A stretch of 64,000 nucleotides of DNA from Mucilaginibacter sp. SG564 (GTDB lineage Bacteria > Bacteroidota > Bacteroidia > Sphingobacteriales > Sphingobacteriaceae). This document shows positions 10,098 to 18,831 of this stretch, one piece after another. The notes below the pieces were generated by a model. It had not been told where the DNA came from. It saw only the letters and a list, made by a program, of their open reading frames with translations, and did not search any database. The stretch lies in contig NZ_JABGNA010000011.1 of the NCBI RefSeq assembly GCF_013149275.1, positions 150,415 to 214,414 of the forward strand, read 5' to 3'. A program made the translations under genes and the position numbers. Within the stretch, counting starts at the first letter, position 1. Each line of letters starts with the position of its first letter.

Positions 10098-12773
10098 ATG
10101 CTAAAACTTTCTTTCAACCTGCTTTTTGTCGTTGTTTTTTTGGGTATACTCCGGTATTTCGCAGGTACTTTTTTACAAGAAGATCAATCACAAAGTAAGC
10201 ATCCTTTGCTAAATCAAAGCCAAGCATCAACTATCGGGCAAAGAGATACCTCACATGGGCCCGATGGATTAACCATTGCCCGGTTTGCCGGCCCGGATCT
10301 TACCCCAAGTCCGGCATGTATTGCCACAGCGCCAACCGGTGAGGTATTTGTTGGTGTGGATATGATAGGTTCCTTAGGCAAAACTCCCGGTAAAGGGAAA
10401 ATCATCAGGCTGGTTGATAGTGACAATGATGGCAAGATAGACAAGCATACAGAATTTGCCGAAGTTGATGATCCACGCGGTATCCTGGTAATGGGCGACC
10501 AGGTTTTTGTAATGCATACCGTATTTTCCAAAGAAACAGGCAAAGCTACAGGCATGAACCTGGAAGTTTTTACAGATAAAGACCAGGACGGTATTGCCGA
10601 CGGGCCGCCAAAACCGCTTATTGAACATATCAGCAATGCCCACATGCTGGCCGAACGCGGTACAGACCATGCTACCAATGGTATACGCATGGGTATCGAC
10701 GGCTGGATATATATTGCCGTGGGCGATTTTGGATTTCATGATGCCGTAGACCGCAGCGGTAAAAAATTAACCATGCTGGGCGGCGGCATCGTTCGGGTAC
10801 GCCCCGATGGAACCGAGATGGAGATCTACACCCATGGCACCCGGAATATTTATGATGTCGCTATCGATCCTTACATGAACGTTTTTACCCGCGACAATAC
10901 CAATGACGGTGGTGGTTGGAACATCCGCTTTTCTCATCACATCCAATCAGGCGAGTACGGGTACCCGGTATTGTTTCAGCACTTTACAGATGAGATCTTA
11001 CCGGCTCTGGTTGATTTAGGTGGTGGATCGGGCACGGGATCTTTATTTATGGACGAACCTACCTGGCCAGAAAAATACAACCACGTACCCATGACCGCCG
11101 ATTGGGGACGAAGCGAATTGTATATCAATCGTATAAAACCCGATGGCGCCAGCTTTCAGCAAAAAGAAGAAGAATTTATCCAGTTACCGCAAATTACAGA
11201 TTTGGATGTGGATGGATCCGGAAGGCTTTATCTATCGGCCTGGGATGGCGCCGGTTATTCAGGCGATGCTGCCAAGGGTTATGTGGTAAGAGCCGTACCT
11301 AAAGATTGGACCTACAAAGCTTTCCCTGATCTTAAAACAGCTTCTGCAAGTGATCTGGCAAACTTATTGAAATCGGCAAGTGCCGTGGCCAGGTTAAACG
11401 CGTCCCAGGAGCTCCTTGCTCATCATGCTGAAGAGGCCGGTAAACTATCATTAGGGATCGCTAACGATGCAAGCCTGCCGTTATATGCGCGCGTAGCTGG
11501 TGTTTACACTTACGCCCAGGCTACCCGTGAAAATGGCATACCTGCGTTAGTGCAGCTTACTAAAGATAAAGATCTGAAAGAATTTGCGTTAAGGGCATTG
11601 GCCGATAGAAAGCCGGGCATTCAAAACGTACCTATTGAGCCGTTTTTAGCCGGATTGAAAGATCCATCTGAACGTGTTGAAGCAGCAGCTATCGTAGGTC
11701 TGAATCGTCTGGGGAGGATAGCCGCGGCGCAGGCCTTATTGGCAACACCGGTTCCGGCTTCCTTTGTGGCGCCAGCCAAAAACGAAGAAGGCCCTCATGC
11801 CAAGCCGAATTCGCCTATTATACTGCCGCACCTTGCGGCAAAGGCATTGGTGAGCATGAACGCGGTTGATGCTTGTGTAAATGCCATCGGCACCCCAAAC
11901 TCAACCCTGGCTTTATGGGCTTTACGGTATATGTATGATGCGAAAGCCGTTGATGGTTTAATTAAAGCCTACACCAAAGTGAAGGATGATAAAACTAAAA
12001 AACAGATACTCGTAACCCTGTCACGCCTTTATAAAAAGGAGGCTGATTACGATGCTTCCTGGTGGTGGGGTACCAGACCAGATTCGCACGGGCCAATTTA
12101 CAAAGGGGTTACCTGGGCTGGTTCAGTTCAAATTGAGCAGTTTTTAAAATCCCAATGGACAAAATCGGGCCCTGCTGGGAAACAATTTTATGCCAATTTA
12201 AATGCCCGCCATCAAATGGGCATAACAGCATTTGGCGGCGAAGAAAAAGCTACTACCCAGAAAGAAGTTAAGATCGACCTGGCCAAGATCACCAATAAAA
12301 AAGGCCAGATCGGAAAATCCTCTATCGAGGATGTGATGATCATGATCGCTAAAATAAAGGGTGATCCCTTAAAAGGTAAAGCTCTTTTTGCTCGCCAGGG
12401 TTGCATCGCCTGCCATAGCCTCACCCGGGGCGAAAAGCTGAAAGGACCCTTTATGGGGCAGATAGGCTCGATCATGACCAGGCAGCAAATTGCGGAGTCG
12501 GTTCTTAAACCCAACGCTTCCATTTCGCAGGGTTTTGCCACCATTATGATATCTGCCAAAGGAAACAAAAACTATATGGGCTTTATTACCGAAGAATCGG
12601 CACAAAAAATTGTGATGCGGGATATAACCGGCAATGTATTTACCATCAAAGCTGCTGATGTGATCAGTCGTAAAGAATTAAAAACCTCCATGATGCCAAC
12701 AGGTTTGGCCAACGCGTTATCGTACGAGGAATTCGCTTCGCTCATTACCTTTCTTTCCCAACAGAAGAATTAA
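10098..12773 (+). CDS. Membrane-bound dehydrogenase-type beta-propeller protein with HEAT region and C-terminal cytochrome c
   Basis: This 891-aa exported protein begins with one hydrophobic anchor (about residues 4-26). Residues about 50-420 form a sugar-dehydrogenase-like propeller of the 'putative membrane-bound dehydrogenase' type (DGLTIARFAGPDLTPSP, GKIIRLVDSDNDGKID, ATNGIRMGIDGWIYIAVGDFG). An alpha-helical HEAT-like stretch follows at about 430-640. The C-terminus is a single-heme cytochrome c (RQGCIACHSL, heme Cys769, Cys772 and His773; distal Met candidates downstream) of the kind named 'putative heme-binding domain'. Such proteins are abundant in Planctomycetota and some Bacteroidota; the electron donor is unknown. 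It is likely periplasmic, passing electrons to the respiratory chain. A bidirectional terminator follows. Architecture is clear, substrate is not. Confidence 0.85.
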   Translation: MLKLSFNLLFVVVFLGILRYFAGTFLQEDQSQSKHPLLNQSQASTIGQRDTSHGPDGLTIARFAGPDLTPSPACIATAPTGEVFVGVDMIGSLGKTPGKGKIIRLVDSDNDGKIDKHTEFAEVDDPRGILVMGDQVFVMHTVFSKETGKATGMNLEVFTDKDQDGIADGPPKPLIEHISNAHMLAERGTDHATNGIRMGIDGWIYIAVGDFGFHDAVDRSGKKLTMLGGGIVRVRPDGTEMEIYTHGTRNIYDVAIDPYMNVFTRDNTNDGGGWNIRFSHHIQSGEYGYPVLFQHFTDEILPALVDLGGGSGTGSLFMDEPTWPEKYNHVPMTADWGRSELYINRIKPDGASFQQKEEEFIQLPQITDLDVDGSGRLYLSAWDGAGYSGDAAKGYVVRAVPKDWTYKAFPDLKTASASDLANLLKSASAVARLNASQELLAHHAEEAGKLSLGIANDASLPLYARVAGVYTYAQATRENGIPALVQLTKDKDLKEFALRALADRKPGIQNVPIEPFLAGLKDPSERVEAAAIVGLNRLGRIAAAQALLATPVPASFVAPAKNEEGPHAKPNSPIILPHLAAKALVSMNAVDACVNAIGTPNSTLALWALRYMYDAKAVDGLIKAYTKVKDDKTKKQILVTLSRLYKKEADYDASWWWGTRPDSHGPIYKGVTWAGSVQIEQFLKSQWTKSGPAGKQFYANLNARHQMGITAFGGEEKATTQKEVKIDLAKITNKKGQIGKSSIEDVMIMIAKIKGDPLKGKALFARQGCIACHSLTRGEKLKGPFMGQIGSIMTRQQIAESVLKPNASISQGFATIMISAKGNKNYMGFITEESAQKIVMRDITGNVFTIKAADVISRKELKTSMMPTGLANALSYEEFASLITFLSQQKN

Positions 12774-12804
12774 ATTATTTGTTAAAAGGACGGAAAATCG
12801 TCAT

Positions 12805-12841
12805 AAAAAAAGCTTCTTTGGTCATCAAAGAAGCTTTTTTT
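12805..12841. terminator. Bidirectional intrinsic terminator
   Basis: The arms AAAAAAAGCTTCTTTG (12805-12820) and CAAAGAAGCTTTTTTT surround the 5-base loop GTCAT. The A and T tails make it work in both directions. It lies between the convergent dehydrogenase/cytochrome gene (plus) and the NlpC/P60 gene (minus), which is what one expects of a shared terminator. Confidence 0.9.
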
Positions 12842-12865
12842 ATATCAAATTGGATGGATAATTTG

Positions 12866-13390
12866 TTAAATTAATAAGCGGATAACCTGTACAAAGCGAC
12901 GTTTATACCTTTCGTCCATATTGGATATGGTAACGCCATGTTCTTTGCCCGATGTGGAGTGGATAAATTTAAACTCGTCGCTGGAGTTGCAATATACGAT
13001 GCCTACATGGCCAATCCGGCGGGTATGTTTCTTGGTGCCTGTAAACAGGATAATATCACCCGGCCGGGCATCCTCTAATCTTATTTTTGTGCCTACACCG
13101 ATAAACTCGCATGATGAGCGGGGCACATTAAAGTTGAATTTCTTGAAAACATAACTAACAAAGCCAGAGCAATCGAAACCCACTGATGGATCGGAACATC
13201 TGGAACGATACCGGGTACCTAAAAGGGTTTGGGCGAAATGTAAAAGCGTATCCGCCGAAACGCTATCTGTTGATAAACTGGCATTTACATGCTTTATTTT
13301 ATGAGTTAATTTAAATCTGCGCACATGCGTTTTGGAGAACAGCGATGTGGTAAGGCCTATAAAAAGAAGGAGGATCAAGTATTTACTCAT
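12866..13390 (-). CDS. NlpC/P60 family cell-wall hydrolase (C40 peptidase)
   Basis: This 174-aa secreted endopeptidase is predicted to cut peptide bonds of peptidoglycan stems. It has a signal peptide (MSKYLILLLFIGLTTSLFSK). The C40 catalytic domain fills the rest: Cys in FDCSGFVSYVFKKF, then RPGDIILFTG, His in RIGHVGIVY, and a polar third residue in FIHSTSGKEHGV. No SH3 or LysM targeting domain is present, so it is the minimal form common in Bacteroidota. It converges with the dehydrogenase gene. The 5' side opens into a long repeat-rich gap. Confidence 0.93.
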   Translation of the reverse strand: MSKYLILLLFIGLTTSLFSKTHVRRFKLTHKIKHVNASLSTDSVSADTLLHFAQTLLGTRYRSRCSDPSVGFDCSGFVSYVFKKFNFNVPRSSCEFIGVGTKIRLEDARPGDIILFTGTKKHTRRIGHVGIVYCNSSDEFKFIHSTSGKEHGVTISNMDERYKRRFVQVIRLLI

Positions 13391-13572
13391 ATTACCCCGG
13401 CAATTTATAAAATTAAACTAACAGGCAATTAAAAGAACGAACAAGTTTTTTTAAACAATTTGTTAACATCGCTTTATGTAAAAGTATCCTGCATCTTGTA
13501 TTGACCAGGGTTAACATTGGGTTCCTTTCAGGAGACCCTGATGGGACGTAATATGTTCCATTAGGAGCTAAA

Positions 13573-13707
13573 GCTTTGTAGCATATCATTTTCGTGAGAT
13601 ATTTTTGCTCCGTCAGGTGCAAAACCTATACATGGGCCTGGATCTGGGAGCAGATGTTTTGCGCCTACCGGAGCAAAAAGCACATAACTATCTGTTTTCT
13701 ACAAAGC
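13573..13707. repeat. Large imperfect palindromic intergenic repeat
   Basis: The outer arms GCTTTGTAG and CTACAAAGC enclose inner arms TTTTTGCTCCGTCAGGTGCAAAAC and GTTTTGCGCCTACCGGAGCAAAAA. The wording (GGAGCTAAAGC, TTTTGC-CTCCG-AGGTGCAAAACC) resembles a palindromic repeat I recall from other Bacteroidota genomes; this is from memory, not a search. Confidence 0.6.
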
Positions 13708-13888
13708 TATTCCCCCTATTGGGGGATTTAACTAAAAGATGAGTACACACCGTAGCCCACGGGAGGGGTGCGATGAACTGTGTGGCGGCAGGGAGGGGTT
13801 TCTACGCGCGATGCTTATCCTGTTCCATAACCCCCTTCCTCCCCTTCCCCAGGGAAGGAATCGCACAAGGGCTCTGGCTCTTTTGATA

Positions 13889-13965
13889 GCTGTCATGCTG
13901 AGCTCCGTCGAAGCATGGTGGCAGGCCTCTGCGCTCCACCCTTCGGCGGAGCTCAGGGTGACAGC
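13889..13965. repeat. REP-like palindrome (GTCATGCTGAGC type)
   Basis: The left arm GCTGTCATGCTGAGCTCCGT and the right arm, whose complement reads GCTGTCACCCTGAGCTCCGC, pair with a few mismatches around a short spacer. The core GTCATGCTGA also opens the inner palindrome at about 55705, so the two are one family. Confidence 0.75.
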
Positions 13966-14014
13966 CCGCATTCTTTCATTATACCTTTACCCGCAAAACC
14001 TCTTTTAAGCAAAT

Positions 14015-14131
14015 AAAGTGGGTTTACATGTAAACCCACTTTATCGCTATAAAATATATTTAAATATTTGATTTTAAATTAGTTAACTAAATGTAAACCA
14101 TAAAAAGTGTAAACCATGTAACCCCACTTTT
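14015..14131 (+). repeat. TIR-like intergenic element, GTGGGTTTACA family, copy 1
   Basis: It starts with a perfect 28-base palindrome (14015-14042): AAAGTGGGTTTACA followed by its exact complement TGTAAACCCACTTT. After an AT-rich middle it ends with three iterations of TGTAAACC or close variants and CCCCACTTTT. The same ends, orientation and iterations occur at 29082-29187. No coding potential. It ends 17 bases from the stop of the amidohydrolase-like gene, so it also lies in that gene's 3' untranslated region. Confidence 0.75.
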
Positions 14132-14147
14132 ATGACTCAAAAATCAA

Positions 14148-15464
14148 TTATAACTTTAAGCCATATTTGTCGCTAAACTTTTTGTAAAGCTGTTTGTGGA
14201 GGTTATCCAGGTTGATGTTACGACCTTGTATAAAAGCGGTTTCCACATCCAGTCCTATCATATCCAGGGCATCTCCTTTGGATATAAAAAGGTTGGCATC
14301 CTTCCCGGTTTCTAAAGTACCTGTGGTTTTATCGATACCCAATATTTTGGCGTTGTTCAGGGTGATCATAGATAAGGCCTGCTCTTTGGTTAGGCCATAC
14401 CCTACCGCCTGCCCGGCTTCAAATGGTAGATTACGCTGGCGCCAGAAACCGGTTCCGGTTAGGCCATAAAGTACGCCCCCATCCTGCAACAGCTTGGGTA
14501 ATTTGTATGGCAGGTAAACATCGTCTTCGTCCCTATCCGGCAAAGCCTGGGTTTCGCGGATGATTACCGGCACATTATTGTCTCTGAGCAGGTCGGTAAC
14601 CAGGTATGATTCCTTACCACCCACAATAACCGCAGCAATACCAAAACGTTTGGAGAAGGCTACTGCCTGCCCTATTTCTTTGGCATTATCAGCAATGATG
14701 AACAGCTTTTTTGTACCGTTAAATAAACCGCGCATAGCCTCAAAGCGGATATTGGTTACCGTGGGCTTAGCTATCTCGGTATAGGCCTTAGCCTGCTCAA
14801 ACAGGCTGGTTATCTCATCTATCTTTTTCTGGGCACGCTGAGCTGGTGTTTCCTGCACAACCCCGGGTACCGGCAACGCGGCCCCTCTCCTTTCGCGGCC
14901 ACTGGCGGCAACGGGCCAGTTTAAGTGAATGGCCATATCTTTTTTGTATGCCGCATCTTCCCAGTTCCAGGCATCTAACTGTACTACGGATGACTCCCCT
15001 GAAATTACCCCGCCATTTGGTGTAGGCTGAGCCAGTAAAATACCATTGGAACGCACCGTTGGAATAACTTTGGAATCGGTATTATAGGCTACCAGGGAGC
15101 GTACATGCGGGTTAAGGTCGCCGGTTTCTGTATCATCAACCGTACCACGGGCACCCTCTTCTATTTCAATCAGGCCTAAGGTGGTCATGGGTGCAATGAA
15201 ACCCGGGTATACCTGTTTCCCGGTTGCATCAATCACATCCGCATCGGCAACGCTTGGTGCAGCGCCTTCACCAATACCTGTAATTTTGCCTTTTACAAAA
15301 GTGATGTAACCGTTATTAATTACCTGTCCGTTACCAATATGTATAGTTGCGCCTGTAATTACTACCGGCTTTGCCTGTGGTTTGGCTGGTGAAATATTCG
15401 CTTGTCCGTAAGAGAAGGAAATGCCAAGCAATAATCCTCCTAAACTTAATATCGTTTTTTTCAT
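14148..15464 (-). CDS. Secreted amidohydrolase-like protein lacking the HxH metal motif
   Basis: This 438-aa protein begins at MKKTILSLGG (15464), leaving a 19-base gap to the gene upstream; a longer start would overlap it. A signal peptide (to about residue 21, SYGQ) is followed by the amidohydrolase composite domain (VVITGATIHIGNGQVINNGYI, VIDATGKQVYPGF). At the place where functional members have GxxDxHxH this protein reads YPGFIAPMTTLG, with no His. The C-terminal GLTKEQALSMITLNNAKILGIDKTTGTLETGKDANLFISKGD is the typical imidazolonepropionase-like ending. It is probably a non-catalytic or altered partner of the larger amidohydrolase encoded directly upstream in the same operon. Loss of catalysis is inference. 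Confidence 0.85.
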   Translation of the reverse strand: MKKTILSLGGLLLGISFSYGQANISPAKPQAKPVVITGATIHIGNGQVINNGYITFVKGKITGIGEGAAPSVADADVIDATGKQVYPGFIAPMTTLGLIEIEEGARGTVDDTETGDLNPHVRSLVAYNTDSKVIPTVRSNGILLAQPTPNGGVISGESSVVQLDAWNWEDAAYKKDMAIHLNWPVAASGRERRGAALPVPGVVQETPAQRAQKKIDEITSLFEQAKAYTEIAKPTVTNIRFEAMRGLFNGTKKLFIIADNAKEIGQAVAFSKRFGIAAVIVGGKESYLVTDLLRDNNVPVIIRETQALPDRDEDDVYLPYKLPKLLQDGGVLYGLTGTGFWRQRNLPFEAGQAVGYGLTKEQALSMITLNNAKILGIDKTTGTLETGKDANLFISKGDALDMIGLDVETAFIQGRNINLDNLHKQLYKKFSDKYGLKL

Positions 15465-15483
15465 GTTAATTTTAAATAGGAAA

Positions 15484-18400
15484 TTATTGCTCATTATGGT
15501 CTCTTGCTTCGCGTGCAGCCTGTTTTGCCCGCTCCATTTCTGTATAGTCGTCGGCTACCACAAAATTATCTTCTTCTACGCTTTCGCACTCGTAAAGCCT
15601 GCGACGGGTAGCAGTTGGTCTTTGCGTAGCAGCGCCCTTGCTTTTTGCTTCCAGCATTTTTTGTATGATACGGGCTTCATCAGCAGCTATGGCTTTTTGT
15701 TTTTCGACATCCTTTTCAATGTCCCAATACAATACGCCATCCACAAAAGTTTTTTCGGCAACGGCATAAACAGACAGCGGATCGGCCGACCATAAAACAA
15801 TATCAGCGTCTTTACCAGGCTTGATACTGCCTATCCGGTTATCTACGTGCATCATTTTTGCCGGGTTCAGGGTCACCAGTTTTAAAGCGTCTTCCTCGCT
15901 CATGTGTCCGTAGGTTACGGCTTTCCCGGCTTCCTGGTTCAGGCGACGGGCCATTTCCGCATCATCCGAATTAAAGCCGGTTACCAAACCTACCTCATGC
16001 ATCAGCTTACCGTTGTATGGAATAGCCTCGGCCACTTCGCTTTTGTATGCCCACCAGTCCGAAAATGTGGAACCGGCGATATTATGCGCCTTCATTTTAT
16101 CGGCCACTTTATAGCCTTCCAATATGTGGGTGAAAGTGTTGATCTTAAAACCCATGGAATCGGCCACATGCATCAGCATATTGATCTCCGATTGTACATA
16201 AGAGTGACAAGTAATAAAGCGCTTGTTATCCAGTATCTCTACCAGGGCGTCCAGCTCCAGATCCCTGCGGGTAGTGCTTCCTTTTACGGCGCGGGCAGCT
16301 TTGTATTCTTTGGCACGTGTAAAGGCATCTATATATACTTCTTCAACCCCCATACGTGTTTGCGGGAAACGCAGGGCCGAATTATTGGCGACAGGCCCAT
16401 TATTGCTACCTTTTACGTTTTCGCCCAGGGCAAATTTGATAAAGCCATCGCTACCTGCAACCTTGATCTCCTCGGGCAGCATGCCCCAACGGTGTTTGAT
16501 CAGTTGCGTTTGCCCGCCAATAGCATTGGCCGAACCATGCAATATATGTGATGTGGTTACCCCGCCTGCCAGTTGACGGTACAGGTTGATATCTTCCGCG
16601 TCAATAACATCGGCTATGCGAACCTCCGAGGTAACCGACTGTGTGCCTTCGTTAATCCCGCCGGTTGCAGCGATGTGTGAGTGCTCATCAACAATACCGG
16701 CAGATATATGCTTGCCCGTAGCATCAATCACTTTTGCGCCTGCTGCCGAAAGGTTTTTACCTATCGCCTTTATTTTGCCATTTTCAAGCAAAACGTCGGT
16801 GTTTTTTAATATGCCATCCTTTTCATTTGTCCAAACGGTGCCGTTTTTTAATAACACAGTCTCGGCCTTGGGTATTTCGGTATTACCAAACGCGGTGAAC
16901 GGATAAATAACTGGACCAACGCTTGCATTAGGTTTAGGAGTATCCTGTGAAGACCTGGATGCAGAAGCTGCGCCGGTAAACGTTGCTGTCCATTTACTTA
17001 ATGAGCCATCCGGGAATATAGCATCCCCTTTCAAGGTTACGGGTGACGCAGAAGCGATATATCCGGATAGACGGATGATACCTTCGGGGCTTTTCTTATA
17101 ATCAAAATAGATGCTTACCCGGTCGCCATTTCTGGTGATAGTTCCGCGGGTGCGGGTGCTATCCGTGCCAGAGCGTTTAACACTCGCCTCATACACGCCA
17201 GGCGTACCGCTGATGATTAAAGTGGTATTGGCAAAGCCGGTTCCATTAAGCTGATAATTACCCCGTAAGTCGGCAATATTCATTTTACTAACCACATACT
17301 GGCGGCCTTCTGTCCAGTTTTCATAGATGATATTATCCGGTTTAAACAGCTCGCCCGAAGTAATAATAAAGCTGGCCAGTTTGCCTTTGGTTAAAGTACC
17401 TACTTTGCCGGATACACCGAGTATTTCTGCCGGGATTGTTGTCAATGAATTTAGCGCCTGTTTTTCGCTCAATCCGGAGTTGATGGCCGTTCTGATGTTT
17501 GTCCAAAAATCACGGGCATTGGTCAGTCCGTATGATGTTATGGCAAATTTCACACCTGCTTTTTCCAGAACCCCGGGATTGGTTGGGGCCAATTCCCAGT
17601 TTTTCAATTGCTCATATTTAACAGTCCGGGCATCTATAGGATCCTCCACATCATAAGGCTCGGGGAAATTCACGGGAATAATGAACTCACTGCCTGTAGC
17701 TTTGATCGCGGCGATACGACGATATTCCAACCCATCGGTCTTGTAAATATAATGGCGGCCAAACTCTTTGGCTATTTTATCGGCCCGTAAAATACTTTGC
17801 GGGTCGGTTACTTCGAAAATCTGGGGCAGGTTTTGGGTACGGTTAAATTCATCCAGCGAAATATTGTATTCTGCTTTTTGTGTTTTATACCATTGCGCAT
17901 CATAATAGGTTTGACGGAGTAATGCTATGCTCCCCATTAATGATGATGGATAATTGGTAGCAGCCGTTCCTTTGCTGAAAGAATAATGCGCGGCCGCCTG
18001 ATCGTTCAGCATCACTAAATTATCGCGCTCATCGGCCAGGCTAACTACCACCGAAGTTCCGCGGGCGATGCCATCATGTATCAATGATTGTACGGTGCTA
18101 AAGCCGTTTTTCTTTAGCTCTTCGCCCTTTGCTGCATCACCATGAAATACCGTTTTGGCATTCATCTCAGGCTTGATGGATTCATTCCAACCATAAGCCC
18201 CTGGTTTGGTGGATACGGGTACGATAACCCGACCGAAACCACCGGCGCCGAAAGCTTGTCGAGGTTGTTCTGGTATACCGTAGGTGGTATAGGCATCAAT
18301 AAGACCGGGGTAAATATATTTCCCATCCAGGTTAACTACAGTGTAACCTTTCGGGATAGGGATATCCTTGCCAACGGCTTCAATTATCCTGTCTTTAACC

Positions 18401-18570
18401 AATAGCGTGCCGCCACTTATGGTTTGATCAGCACTGGTAACTATAGTACCATTGGTAAACGCATATTGCCCCGGACGGATATCCCATGCACCGTTAACCG
18501 GGAAGGTTTCCTGAGCATTAGAAATTTTTAGAGTAAAAAAGAGAAAGCAAAAAAGTATTGTTTTTTTCAT
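15484..18570 (-). CDS. Secreted tandem amidohydrolase (two amidohydrolase modules)
   Basis: This 1028-aa exported protein has a signal peptide (MKKTILFCFLFFTLKISNAQ). Module 1 (about 25-440) resembles imidazolonepropionase-like proteins, but where HxH is expected it has YPGLIDAYTTYG, so it looks degenerate. A beta-rich linker (about 445-570) follows. Module 2 (about 575-1000) keeps the metal ligands: GIVDEHSHIAATGG, later His in FITCHSYVQSE and NTFTHILEGY, and the Asp in GFNSDDAEM. It is therefore likely a metal-dependent hydrolase of C-N or similar bonds in the periplasm, perhaps a peptidase-like enzyme. Substrate is unknown. It is followed after 19 bases by a second, shorter homologue. A gap of 261 bases with a terminator separates it from the susD stop upstream, so it likely has its own promoter. 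Confidence 0.88.
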   Translation of the reverse strand: MKKTILFCFLFFTLKISNAQETFPVNGAWDIRPGQYAFTNGTIVTSADQTISGGTLLVKDRIIEAVGKDIPIPKGYTVVNLDGKYIYPGLIDAYTTYGIPEQPRQAFGAGGFGRVIVPVSTKPGAYGWNESIKPEMNAKTVFHGDAAKGEELKKNGFSTVQSLIHDGIARGTSVVVSLADERDNLVMLNDQAAAHYSFSKGTAATNYPSSLMGSIALLRQTYYDAQWYKTQKAEYNISLDEFNRTQNLPQIFEVTDPQSILRADKIAKEFGRHYIYKTDGLEYRRIAAIKATGSEFIIPVNFPEPYDVEDPIDARTVKYEQLKNWELAPTNPGVLEKAGVKFAITSYGLTNARDFWTNIRTAINSGLSEKQALNSLTTIPAEILGVSGKVGTLTKGKLASFIITSGELFKPDNIIYENWTEGRQYVVSKMNIADLRGNYQLNGTGFANTTLIISGTPGVYEASVKRSGTDSTRTRGTITRNGDRVSIYFDYKKSPEGIIRLSGYIASASPVTLKGDAIFPDGSLSKWTATFTGAASASRSSQDTPKPNASVGPVIYPFTAFGNTEIPKAETVLLKNGTVWTNEKDGILKNTDVLLENGKIKAIGKNLSAAGAKVIDATGKHISAGIVDEHSHIAATGGINEGTQSVTSEVRIADVIDAEDINLYRQLAGGVTTSHILHGSANAIGGQTQLIKHRWGMLPEEIKVAGSDGFIKFALGENVKGSNNGPVANNSALRFPQTRMGVEEVYIDAFTRAKEYKAARAVKGSTTRRDLELDALVEILDNKRFITCHSYVQSEINMLMHVADSMGFKINTFTHILEGYKVADKMKAHNIAGSTFSDWWAYKSEVAEAIPYNGKLMHEVGLVTGFNSDDAEMARRLNQEAGKAVTYGHMSEEDALKLVTLNPAKMMHVDNRIGSIKPGKDADIVLWSADPLSVYAVAEKTFVDGVLYWDIEKDVEKQKAIAADEARIIQKMLEAKSKGAATQRPTATRRRLYECESVEEDNFVVADDYTEMERAKQAAREARDHNEQ

Positions 18571-18753
18571 ATGTATTGACTTACCCCTAAATTTATTAAT
18601 CTAAGCTCTGAAAAAGAATAAATATTTTAATTATCATGGGTTTGTTACACTAAACCTGCCGTATTAATCCTTATGAATACCCATTTTAATAAATCTAAGC
18701 GAATTTCAGCACCATATAGCGATTTGAAAGCTTAAAAATTAATTACATTGATT

Positions 18754-18794
18754 AAAAAAACAAAAGGCTTTGCTGTTAATAACGGCAAAGCCTT
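18754..18794 (-). terminator. Intrinsic terminator after second susD
   Basis: On the minus strand the stem AAGGCTTTGC/GCAAAGCCTT (arms 18764-18773 and 18785-18794) is followed by TTGTTTTTTT. It lies 38 bases after the SusD stop and separates this SusC/SusD pair from the amidohydrolase pair. Confidence 0.9.
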
Positions 18795-18831
18795 CTGCAA
18801 ATATTAATTTATTAAATAGCCTTTCTATTTT

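Larger units (their letters stand above)
13391..14147. other. 757-base intergenic mosaic of palindromic repeats, no gene seen
   Basis: No convincing coding frame was found. The region strings together several unrelated repeat pieces: a large imperfect palindrome at 13573-13707, C/G-rich GGGAGGGG/CCCCTTCC stretches at about 13716-13870, a GTCATGCTGAGC-type palindrome at 13889-13965, and a TIR-like element at 14015-14131. It sits between the start of the NlpC/P60 gene and the stop of an amidohydrolase gene. Confidence 0.7.

Noticed and set aside
13732..14008. Short open frames on both strands in the repeat cluster
   Set aside because: They are translations of palindromic repeats; both strands are open for the same reason.
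15904..16551. 215-residue plus-strand frame opposite the tandem amidohydrolase
   Set aside because: Antisense to a well-supported gene; its composition (many Phe, Ile, His) is typical of a shadow frame and it has no ribosome site.
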